Source: Podospora bellae-mahoneyi (taxonomy: Eukaryota > Ascomycota > Sordariomycetes > Sordariales > Podosporaceae). From it: a stretch of DNA of 64,000 bases. The position numbers and the translations under genes are program-made. The stretch spans positions 1,302,001-1,366,000 of the forward strand of contig NW_026946359.1 in NCBI RefSeq assembly GCF_035222275.1, given 5' to 3'. Below, one piece after another: positions 22,428 through 34,800 of the stretch (the stretch's first letter is position 1; every line of letters begins with the position of its first letter). Under the pieces are notes generated by a model that was given only the letters and a program-made list of their open reading frames with translations, did no database searches and was not told the origin of the DNA.

Positions 22428-25174
22428 ATGGAGTCGTCAAGAATCTTCGTCAAGAACCTACCGCCGTCCATCTCCGAGGCTGACTTTCGCAAACACTTCT
22501 CGCTTCAGGGACGAGAGGTCACCGATGTCAAGCTCATCCCCAACCGCCGCATCGGGTTTGTTGGTTACAAGTCTCATGAAGATGCATCCAAAGCCGTAAA
22601 GTACTTCAACAAGTCCTTTATTCGCATGTCCAGGATCGGCGTCGATCTGGCCAAACCTGTAAGGACATCCTGATCCCACCGTTCGACAAGGCCAACCAAC
22701 TAATTGTCGTGCATCTAGATTGAAGCCGCCATCCCAAGATCAGCCACACAAGCTGCTCATGTCCCGAGCCGTGATGCAACCAAGGCAAGCTCTCTCGTCA
22801 AGTCTGACGCAGAGCCAAGCGAGGATGACCCTAGCTCAAAGAAGAGGAAGCGGGACGTCGTTGACGAGGCTGACCCCAAGCTTCAGGAGTTTCTTGAGGT
22901 GATGGGTCATCCCACCAAGAAGGCTAAGGACGGAGAAGCCCTAGGGAGTGGCGCATTCGAGTCAGAAGCGGCCGATGCTATCCCCTCGGCTCTCATCGAG
23001 GGTGGTGAGAGTGACGATGAGTACGAGGACATCCCAGTGAGGCCCAAACGGCCAATCGAGGAGGCACCTACCTCGGCTCTACCTGTTGCCACCCCTGTCG
23101 CAGCTATCATCCCCCCCACACCATCCCAACAAGCCGAGGACGTTGCAAGGGAAGTGCCGCAGGTACCCGCTGAAGCCACTGATGATGACTGGCTTCGGTC
23201 GAGAACGAACCGTCTGCTGGACCTTGTGGACCCGGATGACCCCGGGTTTCCAGCACAGTCTGCTGGTGCAATGCCTGCCACCACTCAAACACCTCTGCCA
23301 GAGGCCCAAGTCCAAGAAACCCAGGAACCGGGTTTTGCTGCCGGGTCTGGTGAGAAACCTGTTGTGGCTCGCACACCTGAGGATGCTGTGAAGTTGATCC
23401 AGAAGACAGCTCGTCTGTTTTTGCGGAATCTCAGCTACACGGTAACGGAGGACAATGTGAGGGACCACTTTAGCCAGTTTGGGGAACTTGAAGAGGTAAG
23501 CTTGACATGATTCCTGTTTCCTTCGCTCCTTGCAGTCGCCTTATCATGATGAACCCCTGATAGGGACATCTTATGCAAAGCATATGATGAGAACCTGGGC
23601 TCGGTATTTTAGTAGATGCTTCGAGATTCTGAAAAAAGGCCCGATTGTTGTCCTGCTGTTTCGCCTCTAGTGACACTCGACTCTCGCTAACTCTCTGGCA
23701 GGTTCATGTTCCGCTGGATAATCAGGGCCAAAGCAAAGGCTTTGCTATGATTCGTTATGCCAGTCCTGAGGCGGCGCTTTCCGCATTCCAGACAGACGGC
23801 ACCGTCTTCCAGGGCCGCATCATCCACATCCTTCCCGCTGCTGCCAAAAGGGAGAACAAGCTTGATGAATACGCAATCTCGAAGCTCCCTTTGAAGAAGC
23901 AACAGCTGCTCAAGAAGAAGGCTGAAGCTGCCTCCAGTACCTTCAACTGGAATTCGCTTTTTATGAGCCAAGATGCCGTCAACACCGCCGTAGCTGAACG
24001 CCTGGGTGTGTCCAAGCATGAGCTCCTGGACCCCACCGACGCGTCTGCCGCTGTGAAACAGGCAATCGCTGAGACCACCATCATCCAGGAGGCCAAGGCT
24101 TACTTTGCAACTCATGGTGTGAACATCGAGGCCTTCAAGTCTCAGCAGCGAGGTGACACGTCAATTCTGGTCAAGAACATCAAGAACGCCACCATCGAGG
24201 AGATCAGAACCCTCTTCGAGGAGCATGGCTCCGTCCTCCGTGTGCTTATGCCCCCAAGCGGGACGATTGCCATTGTCCAGTTCGCGCAACCAGCACACTG
24301 CAGGGCAGCTTTTGCCAAGAAAGCATACTCTAGATTCAAGGACGGCGTGCTGTACCTCGAGAAAGGCCCGAAAGGGCTCTTCGTCGACAATCTGGCCCAG
24401 CCCGCAGATCGTCCTGCCGGTGTTCAGAAGGTGTCAGCTTCTTACCTGCTGGAACGCGATGACGGTGAGGATCAGCCAGAGACGGCCTCTCTATTCGTCC
24501 GCAACCTGAACTTCTCCACCACCACCGAAGGATTAACAAATGCGTTCAAGCCCTTGGATGGATTTGTGAGTGCGCAGGTGAAGACCAAGACCGATCCCAA
24601 GAAACCAGGTCAGGTGTTGAGCATGGGCTTTGGCTTCTGCGCCTTCAGGACCAAGGAGCAGGCCCAGGCTGCACAAAAGGCTATGGATGGCCATGTGCTT
24701 GACGGACACAAGCTTCTGGTCAAGGCTTCCCACAGGGGTCTGGACGCCGCCGAAGAGAGGAGGCGGGAGGATCTGGCCAAGAAGGCGAATGCTCAACGCA
24801 CAAAGGTGGTCATCAAGAACCTTCCGTTCGAAGCGTCCAAGAAGGACGTGCGCGCACTCTTCAGCAACTATGGAAAGCTGGTTGCTCTCCGTATTCCCAA
24901 GAAGTTCAACCACTCTTCGCGCGGTTTTGCTTTTGCCGAGTTCTCCACTGGCAAGGAGGCGCTCAACGCGATCACTGCACTTAAAGACACGCATTTTCTC
25001 GGGAGAAGACTTGTGCTTGACTTTGCTGAAGCTGAGGATCTTGATGCTGAGGAACAGATCGAGGCCATGGAGAAGAAGATGCGTGGCCAGGTTAGCAAGG
25101 TTGCCCTTCAGCAACTCACTGGGACAGGGAGGAGCAAGGTCAATTTTGGAGATAATCCTGAAGACGAGGCATGA
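22428..25174 (+). CDS. mrd1: Mrd1, multiple RNA-recognition-motif ribosome biogenesis factor
   Basis: Exons 22428-22658, 22719-23495 and 23702-25174 (introns of 60 and 206 bp) encode 826 residues, the usual size. Five RRMs are visible: RRM1 about 1-77 (SRIFVKNLPPSISEADFRKH), RRM2 from about 305 (ARLFLRNLSYTVTEDNVRDH), RRM3 from about 489 (TSILVKNIKNATIEEIRTLF), RRM4 from about 598 (ASLFVRNLNFSTTTEGLTNA) and RRM5 from about 704 (TKVVIKNLPFEASKKDVRAL). The RNP motifs are intact. Mrd1 binds pre-rRNA and U3 snoRNA in the nucleolus and is needed for the early cleavages that release 18S rRNA. An acidic, lysine-spiked linker lies between RRM1 and RRM2. The second intron falls inside RRM2, after GELEE. 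Confidence 0.97.
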
Positions 25175-25965
25175 GAGTGTAATGAATAAAATTAATGTTG
25201 ACGGTCACCTCACTGAGGGACGACGGATGGAATGTCTCAATATCTCAACGGTCCCCCCTCCTTGCCAAGAAGTGTGTTTGCCCCTGTCAACTCTCGTTGA
25301 AGAAAACCCCACCCTTGTCTTGACAAACTTGCTTTCTCTGTCTCGCACGTTGCTCACAGGCTTGGCCGTTGCGTCTGATCAATCTGTTGCTGTGTAGGGC
25401 TAATTTTATTCTCATTCCGAAAATGAGCCCCTTCATCGGCCTCCCTCCCCTGCGGTCCCGAGGGTTGCCGCCAACCGAGAGAGGGCACGGTGCAGGTCAG
25501 ATTCGAGCTGTATGTTTCCACGACGGCCTAGTGCCCTTGCGTGCCAGTGTTGGCACCCATCTTGAATGCAGTCCAGGACGGCTGACCCAGACCCAACTCG
25601 CTGCTTGTTTGACCCTGAAGGGGTATCCATCGCCCTAGGCAATGATGGGGTGCAGCAATAATCTGAAGCGAAGAACGGCGGGATGGGCTCAGTTGATCCT
25701 CGCTCCATGCAGCATCGTCAGAGATAGGGACGATGTCGAGCCCTCTTATAAGCTATGCCGGCCCTCTTCATGCCTGTCTCTTTTGCTCTGGCATACCTTA
25801 TATGTGATTCTGGCCCGCATCCTGACGAACAACCATTCCACTCAGGATTCCTTCCTCTTTCATTCGTTCTCGTCAGCGTTCCTGAGCTGAACAAGAGTGT
25901 TTGCCACCTGGGAGAGGTTTAGGTTTCTACACATTGTTCCCAGGTCTCATCCTCGGAGCTGAGCA
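25175..25965. other. intergenic: mrd1 3' flank and TEA-factor promoter
   Basis: About 790 bp between two tandem plus-strand genes. The second half is C/T-rich (for example around 25850) as expected for the leader of the TEA-domain gene. A cag at 25942 could be the acceptor of an intron in the leader. No further gene is seen. Confidence 0.5.
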
Positions 25966-28900
25966 ATGAGGCTTCCAGTCCTTCCCTCACAATGCTATTC
26001 TACGTCGCCCGACGATGGGGTTGAGGGCCGCCGTGGAACTTCGGCTTCACGACAGCCGCTTCGAGAGTCGACCGGGAATGCTCAATACTCACACATGGCC
26101 TGGTACTCGGAACAAATTCGCCAGCTGGGTGCTGCCAGCGGTCTTGCTTCCATGTCTCCATCAATACCAACTCCGCCTATTGTACCGACGCAGTCTTTTG
26201 GCCCAGACTATGGCTCATCAACACCGTCGGTCTACGGCAGACAGCAACAGCGGCATCACTGCCAGGGGCACCGGGTAACCAATTTCAGGAGAAGGCAGTT
26301 CGAAGAGAACCCGTTGATTCCGCTGCTCCCGGCAGCCTTTCAGAACTACAGGAAGAAGCAGGCCGACAAGACAGACCAGAAGTGGACCGATGTGTTGGAA
26401 TGGGGCTTCATTGACGGTAAGTCCTATTTTCAACACGAGCAGTGTCTAGTTTTGTTTGCTAAGAGGCTGTCATCAGCACTGCTGCTTATCCCCCAGATGA
26501 AGCGCAAGAAATATACCATGAAGCAGACACAGTTTGGGCGGAACATGCTGATCGGGGAGTATCTTTGGATCTACTACCTGCAGACCTTACCGCCAGGGAC
26601 CGAGGCAGAATGCAACCTTGTGAGGCACCGAAAGCAAGTGTCAAGCCACATCCAAGTGCTGAAACAGTTCTTCGCAAATCACCGTTGTTGTAAGTTGCAC
26701 GTTCCCATTCTCCCACGTGGCGGATCCCTTTGTTCGGTGCGGAAGTGCTTGCATAACCGCCGGAAGAAGCAAACGGCTGACAATGGCGGCCCCCTTGGCT
26801 CATCCCTACAGTCCACTTTTTCTTCAACAGCCGCAACGATGAAAAGGACAAGGACAGCATCGAGACGATTTCCCTGAAGAACAACCCCGTCTTGATTGCC
26901 CTGTCCGAAGACCGACTCCCTGACGAACGGCCAAACTATGAGTACTTTGCCGACATCCTTGCATTGAATGAACAGGTGACTGTCCGACCCAAACGATGCT
27001 GGATTTTTGTGTCACACCAGGGCGTTTCGGTGAGGGAAGATGGATCTGGCTTTCTCCCTTCCACTGGCGACAAGCTCGATGAGAACGAGTATCCCCACCT
27101 CACGCGCAACCTCGAGAGGGAGACGTGGCTTAAGGAAGAGCAGCAGATCTTCAAGGGCGCTCTGCTTCACGAGTTCACCAAGGAGATGCAGCAGATTGAG
27201 TCGACCAGCGTTAACGACCTCGGGCGGAAATGGGAGACTTCGTTTCCGGAACTGCATCAGAGACTACAGGGCATCTGCGATTCGACCACAGATCAGCGGT
27301 GCACCATTCTGCACATGAATGTCACCCTTGAGCTCAAGGAGAAGCGGCGGTTTCCAAGCCAGTCGGAGCTCAACTCCTGGGTGGAAATCAACATTGAGCA
27401 GCCACGTCTACTGAGCCATCGGTGGAAGGTGCACACGCGCTTGGTGAGGCCAGCGGAGCTGAGCTACTCACACGAGAACGCGAGCCCAGAGACCATGTAC
27501 GAGACTTCGGCAGAGATCGCTATCCAATATCAGCACCGCCCAGGGTGTGAAGGTCCTCGACCTGATGGGCGGGCTCACTGTGACTGCATCGCTCAGCGAC
27601 ATCACCGTGACTCTGTCACTGTCCCCTTTCCAGCTGATATCTGGGCCAGCACACTGACGAACTGTGCTGAATATCCAGCCCATTCCTTCAGCGACGCCGG
27701 CAAGAATGGAAAGCGAAGCAAGGACCTCAACGTCAAGGTCGAGGAGGAGGGGGAGGAAGGAGGCAAGCCCAACCGCCGAAGCAAGCCGCTCACACAGATG
27801 GATCTTGTGCCCAAGATTGCCATGATGCAGGAGATCTGGTCATGTCCCCCTGATGCCCCACACTATGGCCCCGAGCCTCAAGGGAACGGCTCAAGATCCC
27901 AGCGATGGACTCGACGAGCAGTGATTGTATGGACTTTCAAGACGATCCACAGCGAGGTAGATGGCAAACTCAACACCGCGCAGAGCGGCAGGACAGAGTG
28001 GCGCTATCTCACCATCCTCGACCCAATGAGCGAGGAGCACCAACAAAAGGCCATCATCAGTGGCAGCAGGAAGAACTCTGCTGTGTCTGACTATGCGGAT
28101 GGATATTCATCCAACCACGTCCGTCCTGTCTCCCGGGATGTGGTCATGTCCCCCAGTCCCACATACCAGCAGCACTTGACCGCGAGCATGAGCGAGAACT
28201 TTTCGTCAGCATGGGATACTCCCACCGGGCTCAACCCCCTTTCCACGTCAGCCACGCAAGCCTATAGCGCTCATCTCATGGCGCCCAGTCAGTCCCATGT
28301 GTCAGCCATGCCCGGCTACAGCCCCCTCGACAGCTTCAGCAGCCACCGCGGTCTCGCCACCCCTCCCCCAAGTGCATCCCTCACCACATCTTTCACTCAC
28401 AACTTTGACACCACATCTACCCAACCTGACCTCATGCCAAATTACATGTCCACCCACTCCGTCACCACAACAACTGCCGGACTGGACACCGACTCGGCAC
28501 TCAACACCCTCGCCGCCGTGATAGACCCGTTCCTCACAAACGGCAACTCCTCCTTTGGGTATGACCAATCCCACTGGTCAACCTCCAATACCTTGACCAG
28601 CTCAAGTAACGTCTGGTCCCAGCCTTATCAATCAGCAGCATCAACATACACCCACTCCCCCTTGGCCCCCTGGCCAAACCACACCCAACCCACCCCATCC
28701 CACAGGGGAAGTCTCTATGATAAAACCCACAGCCATGTGCAATCCCAGCCCTGGATCTCCACCGCTGTTGCGGGGGGTGTCACCACCACAGCCGACGACC
28801 ACGACCTCTGGACCCCAGCCACGTCCACGCACACTCCCTTGACGACCACCGCGCCGGTTTTGGATTCTGATCCCATCACAGCTGGGCAGCATGAATCTCA

Positions 28901-29267
28901 GGACACGACGGACTGGAACCAGGTTACTACTGGTAACGGCACCAACGGCAACTCCCAGGAGACAGGGGAGGAGGAACTGGGGCAGAGCTGGGAGGAGATT
29001 TTGCCGCCTATTCCGCTCAACTTGACCGCCCCGGGCACTCAGCCCGAGGCGGTAAACTCTCCGACGACGGCAGGGGATACAGCGGCGCAGAGGTCGGAGA
29101 AGGCCCCTGCTGCTATGGAGATGCCGGTGATGGGTGGCCATACTAACGGCAATGGGGCGGTGGTTGGTGAAGAGAGGAAGAGCCTGAAGAGGAGACATGA
29201 GGAGGGGGATGAGGGGGGGGATTTGGATTCGGGTGAGTGGAGGAGGAAGAGTTTTAGGCAGTGTTGA
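25966..29267 (+). CDS. abaA: TEA/ATTS-domain transcription factor, AbaA/Tec1 family
   Basis: Exons 25966-26416, 26477-26689 and 26812-29267 (introns of 60 and 122 bp) encode 1039 residues. The TEA DNA-binding domain spans about 134-232: KWTDVLEWGFIDALLLIP, then YTMKQTQFGRNMLIGEYL, and the recognition helix RHRKQVSSHIQVLKQFF. A conserved block follows (ILALNEQVTVRPKRCWIFVS, and later WVEINIEQPRLLSHRWKVHT), which I take to be the fungal AbaA-type accessory region. The C-terminal 400 residues are Ser/Thr/Pro/Gln-rich and probably activating, ending in a basic RKSLKRRHEEG patch. In filamentous ascomycetes AbaA controls phialide and conidium development; yeast Tec1 controls filamentation. The start could lie at a later ATG, since the first 40 residues show no motif. 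Confidence 0.88.
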
Positions 29268-30008
29268 TTCTTCTATTATTTGAGTTTTTTTTTTTTCAGC
29301 CTTCTTCGTGTTAGTTAGTTTTTTTTTTTTTTTTTTTTTTTGTTTGGGTCCGGTTGGCTGGTTGGCTGATTATTCTCTGGCGTTCCCGCTTTGATCCTGG
29401 GCGGTCCTTTTTCCTCTTTTCTTTTTCTCTGGGAACTTGGCCCCTTGGCTATGCTTTTTACTATCTTCAGGGGACGACATATCTTACCTTTTTCATGTCT
29501 AATGATGGGTCATCTTATTACCTAAAGCTATATCATGTATCATGATGAACGAAGAAGCGAAGCAAGTTGGGATAAGTAATTAGCTCACGGATTATCGCCT
29601 TGCCCCCAGACCCTTCTAAGGGTATTAATGGGGGCGGATGATGATAATGAAATCATAAAAAAACAACCAATACCTCATAAGTGACAACCCTGCACAGTGA
29701 TATATGATCAACCTTGTGTATTCAATCTTGTCCTCAATTTTTAACTGAATTCCAATCCCATAACTCCACCTAATGCGATGCAATCAATGCAATTTACCCT
29801 CCCAAATACCTTAGCAAAAGAAAAATCTCGATAACTAAACTAGGAAAGAAAAAAGACAAAAGAGAGTAGTGGTATATCCTCCATAAGCCATATCCCATCC
29901 TTCATGACATAATCCCATCAAAGCTGTTGCATGTGCGTGGGCTCGTTCTTTTTATATGTCCAAAAGATTTCACCCAAAAAAAAAAAAAAAGGGGGGGGGG
30001 GGAGAGAG
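29268..30008. other. intergenic between convergent genes, with homopolymer tracts
   Basis: 3' flanks of two convergent genes. It holds a T23 run at 29319-29341, a shorter T run near 29286, and an A15 run followed directly by G12 at about 29976-30002, only a few bases from the stop of the minus-strand gene. No gene is seen. Confidence 0.6.
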
Positions 30009-31607
30009 TTACACCTCCTGACTGACTGTGGCTGTGGCGGTGGCGGTGGATGCAGTCGCCGTCTTGGGAACTGTCACTGTCACGAAGCTCGTGGGTACAG
30101 TCACGGTGACATAGAAGACGCCGTCTTCCCTGCCTGGATTGGAGCCAGCACCATCTGTTGGTTTTGGTGATGTGGTGCTAGTTTCAAGACTGCTTGATGG
30201 GCCGGGAGCAATTGTCTCAGTCCCCTCCGTAGGCTTTGGCGCGATAGAAGAAGAATCAGCTCCATCCGTAGGTGTTGGTACCGTCGGGGAAGAAGTCGGT
30301 GTTGTCTGGGTCTGAGTGGGAGCCACAGTAGAGGTCGGCGGCGCCGGTCCGTCGTTCTCCTCCTCCTCCTCCTCATCATCATCATCCTCAGGCACCGCCT
30401 CCTCCTCAAGATACCTCCTCTGCCCGTCCAAAATCTCCATCGAAAACGGCACCGGCGGCTTAGTCTCCTTCCCGATCAGCCCCGCAAGTGGAATATTCGC
30501 CTTGTCGACGCTCACCCTCCCCTCTCGGGTGCCAGGAAAGAACTTTGCCGCGGACCTGTTGCTACCGCCGAACCCAGCCTGAGGTACCTTCACCATAAAC
30601 GGCTGGACCATCTGCCTCTGGATACCACGGAACTCGGCCGGCTGCTTCGAGTCAAATTTGACCCTGTTGCGGAAACGCTTCTTGCTGTTGAGGATACCGC
30701 TAAAGGGGGAGGAGGACTTGCCCCCCTTACTGCAGGTGGGCCCTTTGACCGCACCCAGGGAGTCGTCGCAGGGGTCGACAATCTTGTAGTCGACGACGCC
30801 GGTGTAGATCTCGGGAACGGTGACAAAGTACTCTCCAAAGTCGGAAGAATTGGCGTGGAAGCTAGCTGGGGGGACGGCAGCGCCGGGCTTGTTCATGTCG
30901 GGCCAGTCCCAGATCCAGAGCACAGTGAGAACATCGCCCGGCTTGGCGTCGAGGGGGATTTGAAGGTCGGACTGGCATCTCAGGGCCTCGGACTGGGTGA
31001 TTTGGTCCTTGCGGTACCTGGAAATGCCTTCCGGATCGCCAGTAGCTGGAATAGGCTCGTGGCACTGGCCGTCGTCGTAGTTGCGGGTGGCGAGAAGACG
31101 GCCCTTTCCGTTACCACCTTTGCCATCGGCGGTCCAGGTGTGGAGGACATCGGTCAGGGTTGTTTTGGAAAGATCGTTCTCGTATGTGCCATAGAGGTAG
31201 ATAGTGCCGCGGTTGATAGGCTTGTTGGGGTTGGCGCCATCAGCTCTGGTGACGTGGCCGTTCTCGAGGTAAAAGATGGAGACAAAGTCACCAGGAGCTA
31301 CCTTGAGCATAGGAAACTTTTCAGAATAGCTTGAGCTGCCGAGTGGGCCTTGACTTTTCCTGACGATGGGGTGGTCGTGCATAATGAGCTTTCCCGTCGA
31401 TAAGCCATTTGGGGGAAGGAGGTAATCGAATTGCTCTCTGGGGTTCTCCCGATCAATATGAGCTCTGTCAAAGCCCTCCTCGCCGATGAAGGTACCGTTA
31501 GTAGCGATACGACGGGTCGATTCTGGCCAGGAGTGGCCTTTTGCTGTCTCGAAGAGGGCGAGGAGTGCTGCGGTCAAGAGACCGCTTCTTGGCGATGTTA
31601 ACCTCAT
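30009..31607 (-). CDS. secreted protein with predicted N-terminal histidine (DUF7492-like, possible copper oxidase fold)
   Basis: Single-exon frame. I start at the ATG at 31607, 21 codons inside the longest frame, because this gives a good signal peptide (MRLTSPRSGLLTAALLALFETAKG) that would be cut before His, so the mature protein begins HSWPESTRR. An exposed N-terminal His is the hallmark of lytic polysaccharide monooxygenases, which bind copper through a histidine brace. Further histidines (KLIMHDHPIV, VLHTWTADG) could supply the second ligand, but I cannot name it. Cysteines in DDGQCHEP, ALRCQSDL, VDPCDDS and PTCSKGG suggest two disulfides. After about residue 390 there is an acidic run (DDDDEEEEEE) and a Ser/Thr/Pro-rich tail, typical of O-glycosylated extracellular stalks. 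Enzyme activity is inference; the family is, to my knowledge, uncharacterised. Confidence 0.82.
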   Translation of the reverse strand: MRLTSPRSGLLTAALLALFETAKGHSWPESTRRIATNGTFIGEEGFDRAHIDRENPREQFDYLLPPNGLSTGKLIMHDHPIVRKSQGPLGSSSYSEKFPMLKVAPGDFVSIFYLENGHVTRADGANPNKPINRGTIYLYGTYENDLSKTTLTDVLHTWTADGKGGNGKGRLLATRNYDDGQCHEPIPATGDPEGISRYRKDQITQSEALRCQSDLQIPLDAKPGDVLTVLWIWDWPDMNKPGAAVPPASFHANSSDFGEYFVTVPEIYTGVVDYKIVDPCDDSLGAVKGPTCSKGGKSSSPFSGILNSKKRFRNRVKFDSKQPAEFRGIQRQMVQPFMVKVPQAGFGGSNRSAAKFFPGTREGRVSVDKANIPLAGLIGKETKPPVPFSMEILDGQRRYLEEEAVPEDDDDEEEEEENDGPAPPTSTVAPTQTQTTPTSSPTVPTPTDGADSSSIAPKPTEGTETIAPGPSSSLETSTTSPKPTDGAGSNPGREDGVFYVTVTVPTSFVTVTVPKTATASTATATATVSQEV

Positions 31608-33417
31608 GGTTGGTCTGTCGTTTTCGTCTGGTGTATAAGCGGTTCGCGGAACAAACTCGTAGTGAGACAAAGTTCGAGATATGTTGGAAAAGCTGAGTGT
31701 TCAAGGTGTTGTAGTTCGTTGCAGTGTTCGTTGTGTCGATAGGGAAGTTCGTAAACCGGAAAGAATTCCGACAAGAGGAAAAAGGATTAGAATGCTTTAG
31801 TATCCTGGAATAGTCGAAGCGGCCAGCGAGCACAATAGCAGTCAGACCAGCTGGCTTTGTGTTGAATAAAATGAGGGAAATGGCGCCAACAATGGGCTAT
31901 AATTCCATTGTCACGACCAGGGTCAAGGCCTTGTCAGGGACAACAAAGGAGAAGAACAGCGGCTTGGTTGCACCGCCACCAACTTGCAAGTCGAGAAGGA
32001 AGGTGCTGCTTCTGATAACGAAGGCCAGTGAAGCTGTTGGCGGTACAATGAAGTTGGCGATAGTTCAGAGGTCAGCAACCAAGGTAGTACTCCGTGGCCG
32101 TGATCAAAAGACTTAGAAAAGATACCCAAAAGGAAATATGACGAGAAAATAGAAGAGTAAGAAAGTTGGGGGCTGCAGAAGGTAGATATCAAATTACCCC
32201 TACGTTTGGAACCTTGCGGCAAAAGTACACATGTGAGTTGCAACAAAGGTGAGAGAAACAAAGGACTTGTTCCATGTGGCCGGGACGGAGAGTAAAAGGG
32301 ACCGGCAGCATGGCACTACCACACAACACAGACGCGCAAGCAACGGAAGTTATCATCAGACTGCAGACTCTCCAGGGCCATCTCGCGCCGGAGCCAGCAG
32401 GGGGTCGTGACCAAGAAGTCGAGGAAACAGACGAAAAGCGACGAAAACGAACGAAAAGAAGGCCTCAGATCAGGTTGGCGAGATGAGCAAGAAACACTTC
32501 ATTCGATATGCCGGGACGGTCATGTTGCAGCCCAGAGCAGCGGCAGGCGCTGTCTATCCACGTCCCATGTCGTTGCCAGCGAGGAAGGTGAGCCATCTCG
32601 ATGTATTGGATGGTGTTGCATCGAGGCTCTTTGTAAGGCGACAAGTACCTCTGCTGCAAAACCAGTAGGAAAAGTGACTTGCCAACGCAGGGGCCACTCT
32701 TGTAGACACAAGGACAGCCACTCGAACCATCCACTCGCGGCAAAGCTCAGATTGGCGATGGTGAAAAGCGGGTCTGAGCGGTTGCAACTTCAAGAGCCGA
32801 GCTGCGAGTGATTGGATGCACACCACCACACTGGAAACACACTAACGCCCTTTGGCACCACAGAATATCATCAAGCGCGCTGCCCTTGTTCTTCCCATTT
32901 TCTTTCATCTTGCGATGTTGTACAGCGCGCTACGAAACAACGTTCCTTTGTTGTCTATTTTAGCCCTTTTGCCGCTTGCCGCCCGTCAAAGCGAGATTGG
33001 AACTTCTTATTTATGACTCTCCCCGAGGCGCCGGATAGCATTCGACAATTTGCCTCTTGGTCTTCTTCAGATCTAGACTGCCGCTTTCCCCACGGATGAA
33101 CAGATGACAAGCATTGGATTGACAACTTTGACGGAATCAAGCTTCATTCGCACAGACACACGACACCAAAGAAACGGTTTTATCCGCAGCCAGTCGTTGA
33201 TCTCTGCCAGGGTTTATCTGCCATGTCTCACCACCACCCCCTGCCTGTCATGCGCTCGTCAATGTGTGGAGTGGAATATCACCCGGTATGATCTCCCCTC
33301 TGCCGTCTATTTGACGACACTTCTCCCTTTCAATCTTGGCTCTTTTTTGCATTGATGTAAAAGTTTTCTATTGTTGGCAATGGGGCACTCGTCATCCTGC
33401 TTCTAAACACTCCATCT
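31608..33417. other. intergenic upstream of the secreted-protein gene
   Basis: 1.8 kb between two minus-strand genes. It should contain the promoter and leader of the secreted protein and the 3' flank of cyclophilin H. Frames here (for example near 32.4-32.8 kb on both strands) overlap each other and carry no known motif. I see no gene. Confidence 0.5.
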
Positions 33418-34272
33418 CTACATCTCTCCACACTGAGCGATAACCACGTCCAAATTCGGCACATCCTTCCCCTTGTATCCCGTTTTCGTATTCTCCATTT
33501 TCTTGACCACATCCATGCCATCCACCACCTGCCCAAACACCACATGCTTGTTGTCCAAAAATGGCGTTGGCACCGTCGTGATGAAGAACTGGCTGCCGTT
33601 TGTATTTGGCCCTGCGTTCTGTTTTCATGTGAGCCCTTCACTTCACCACCAGTATAAAAGCAGGGCGACACCTACAGCCATACTCAACAACCCAGCCTTA
33701 TCATGCTTCAGCGTAAAATTCTCATCCGCAAAGGACTTGGTCCCGTAGATACACGTCGACCCGGTGCCATCCCCATTGAGGAAGTCACCGCCCTGGCACA
33801 TGAAATTGGGGATGATTCTGTGGAACTTGGAGCCCTTGTAGCCCTGGGGTCGGTTTTGGTTGTTCTTGTGCTCGCCGGTGCAGAACTGGCGGAAGTTCTC
33901 GGCTGTCCTGGGGACCACATTGGCAAAGAGTTCGAAGGTGATGCGGCCGAGGGGTTCACCTGGTGAGTCGGTCAGCACAAGCACTCAGATGGAACGAAAA
34001 GGAAGGGACAAGTACCGCCAAGAGTGATGTCGAAGAAGACGCTGTATGAGAGGTCAGTATGGGTTCAAATGTGAGACAATGAGTGGAGGATGGGGTGGAA
34101 GGTTGCCAGATTCCATGGATATCAGGCGTGGTAAGGGTTCACCATCATGACATGAGCTTCAATGCTCAGCCACCGCTTGCAAAGAAACCCAGTAAATGGT
34201 GAGGAAAGTGGAAACAAAAAGAACATGGACTTACAGGGGATTCCCCGACGCTGGGAGTACAGTAGGCGGCAT
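33418..34272 (-). CDS. peptidyl-prolyl cis-trans isomerase, cyclophilin H type
   Basis: Four exons, 34272-34235, 34041-34016, 33959-33676 and 33618-33418, encode 182 residues; the second exon is only 26 nt. The single cyclophilin domain is complete: [20 protein letters not shown], the catalytic [15 protein letters not shown] with the active-site Arg, [38 protein letters not shown] and a C-terminus VVIAQCGEM. The start [12 protein letters not shown] and the end SQCGEM-like tail match human PPIH (USA-CyP), a component of the U4/U6 snRNP, better than cyclophilin A. The enzyme catalyses proline isomerisation; a spliceosomal role is inferred from the subfamily resemblance. The first intron (193 bp) is unusually long for the window. 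Confidence 0.93.
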
Positions 34273-34800
34273 GGTGACTGTATCAATCTACTACTTTGGG
34301 ATAAGTAAAGAATGTAAACGTGGTGTAAGTGATTGATGGGGCGCTGTTCAGTGAGTGAAGTGAAGCTGCTGGCAACAGGCTGCAGGGAATGAGTGGTGGT
34401 TGGCGCTCCTTGGCAGGTGCCATCTGGATAGGCAGCTGGCAAGCCTCCAAGCTCATCCTTTGAGCTCCCAGTGGCTCCCAGAGCCTGGCATCAACTTACG
34501 AAGAAAGAGTAAATCTGTGCTGAGCTGAGAACTGAATCTTGCTCGCAAATTCCGACTTCTCCCAATAATGAACATTTCCTTCCAGCCAACACTCTCTTAC
34601 TCCTCTTGGCTTTTCAACAGAGTAGCACTCACAGAGCTCAAAGTTCCAAGAAGATATATCGACGAAAAAGATTGGAAACATTTTTGGCCGAACATCATGT
34701 GTTATTCCAGGGAGACTAACCGCCGCTATCACATATGCCTCAAAAATTATCCTCCAGATTCGTTTCATCATAGTTCATATACATCAAAACACTCCGGCAC
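34273..34800. other. intergenic between cyclophilin H and the permease
   Basis: About 530 bp holding the cyclophilin promoter and the permease 3' flank, both minus strand. No other feature seen. Confidence 0.5.
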
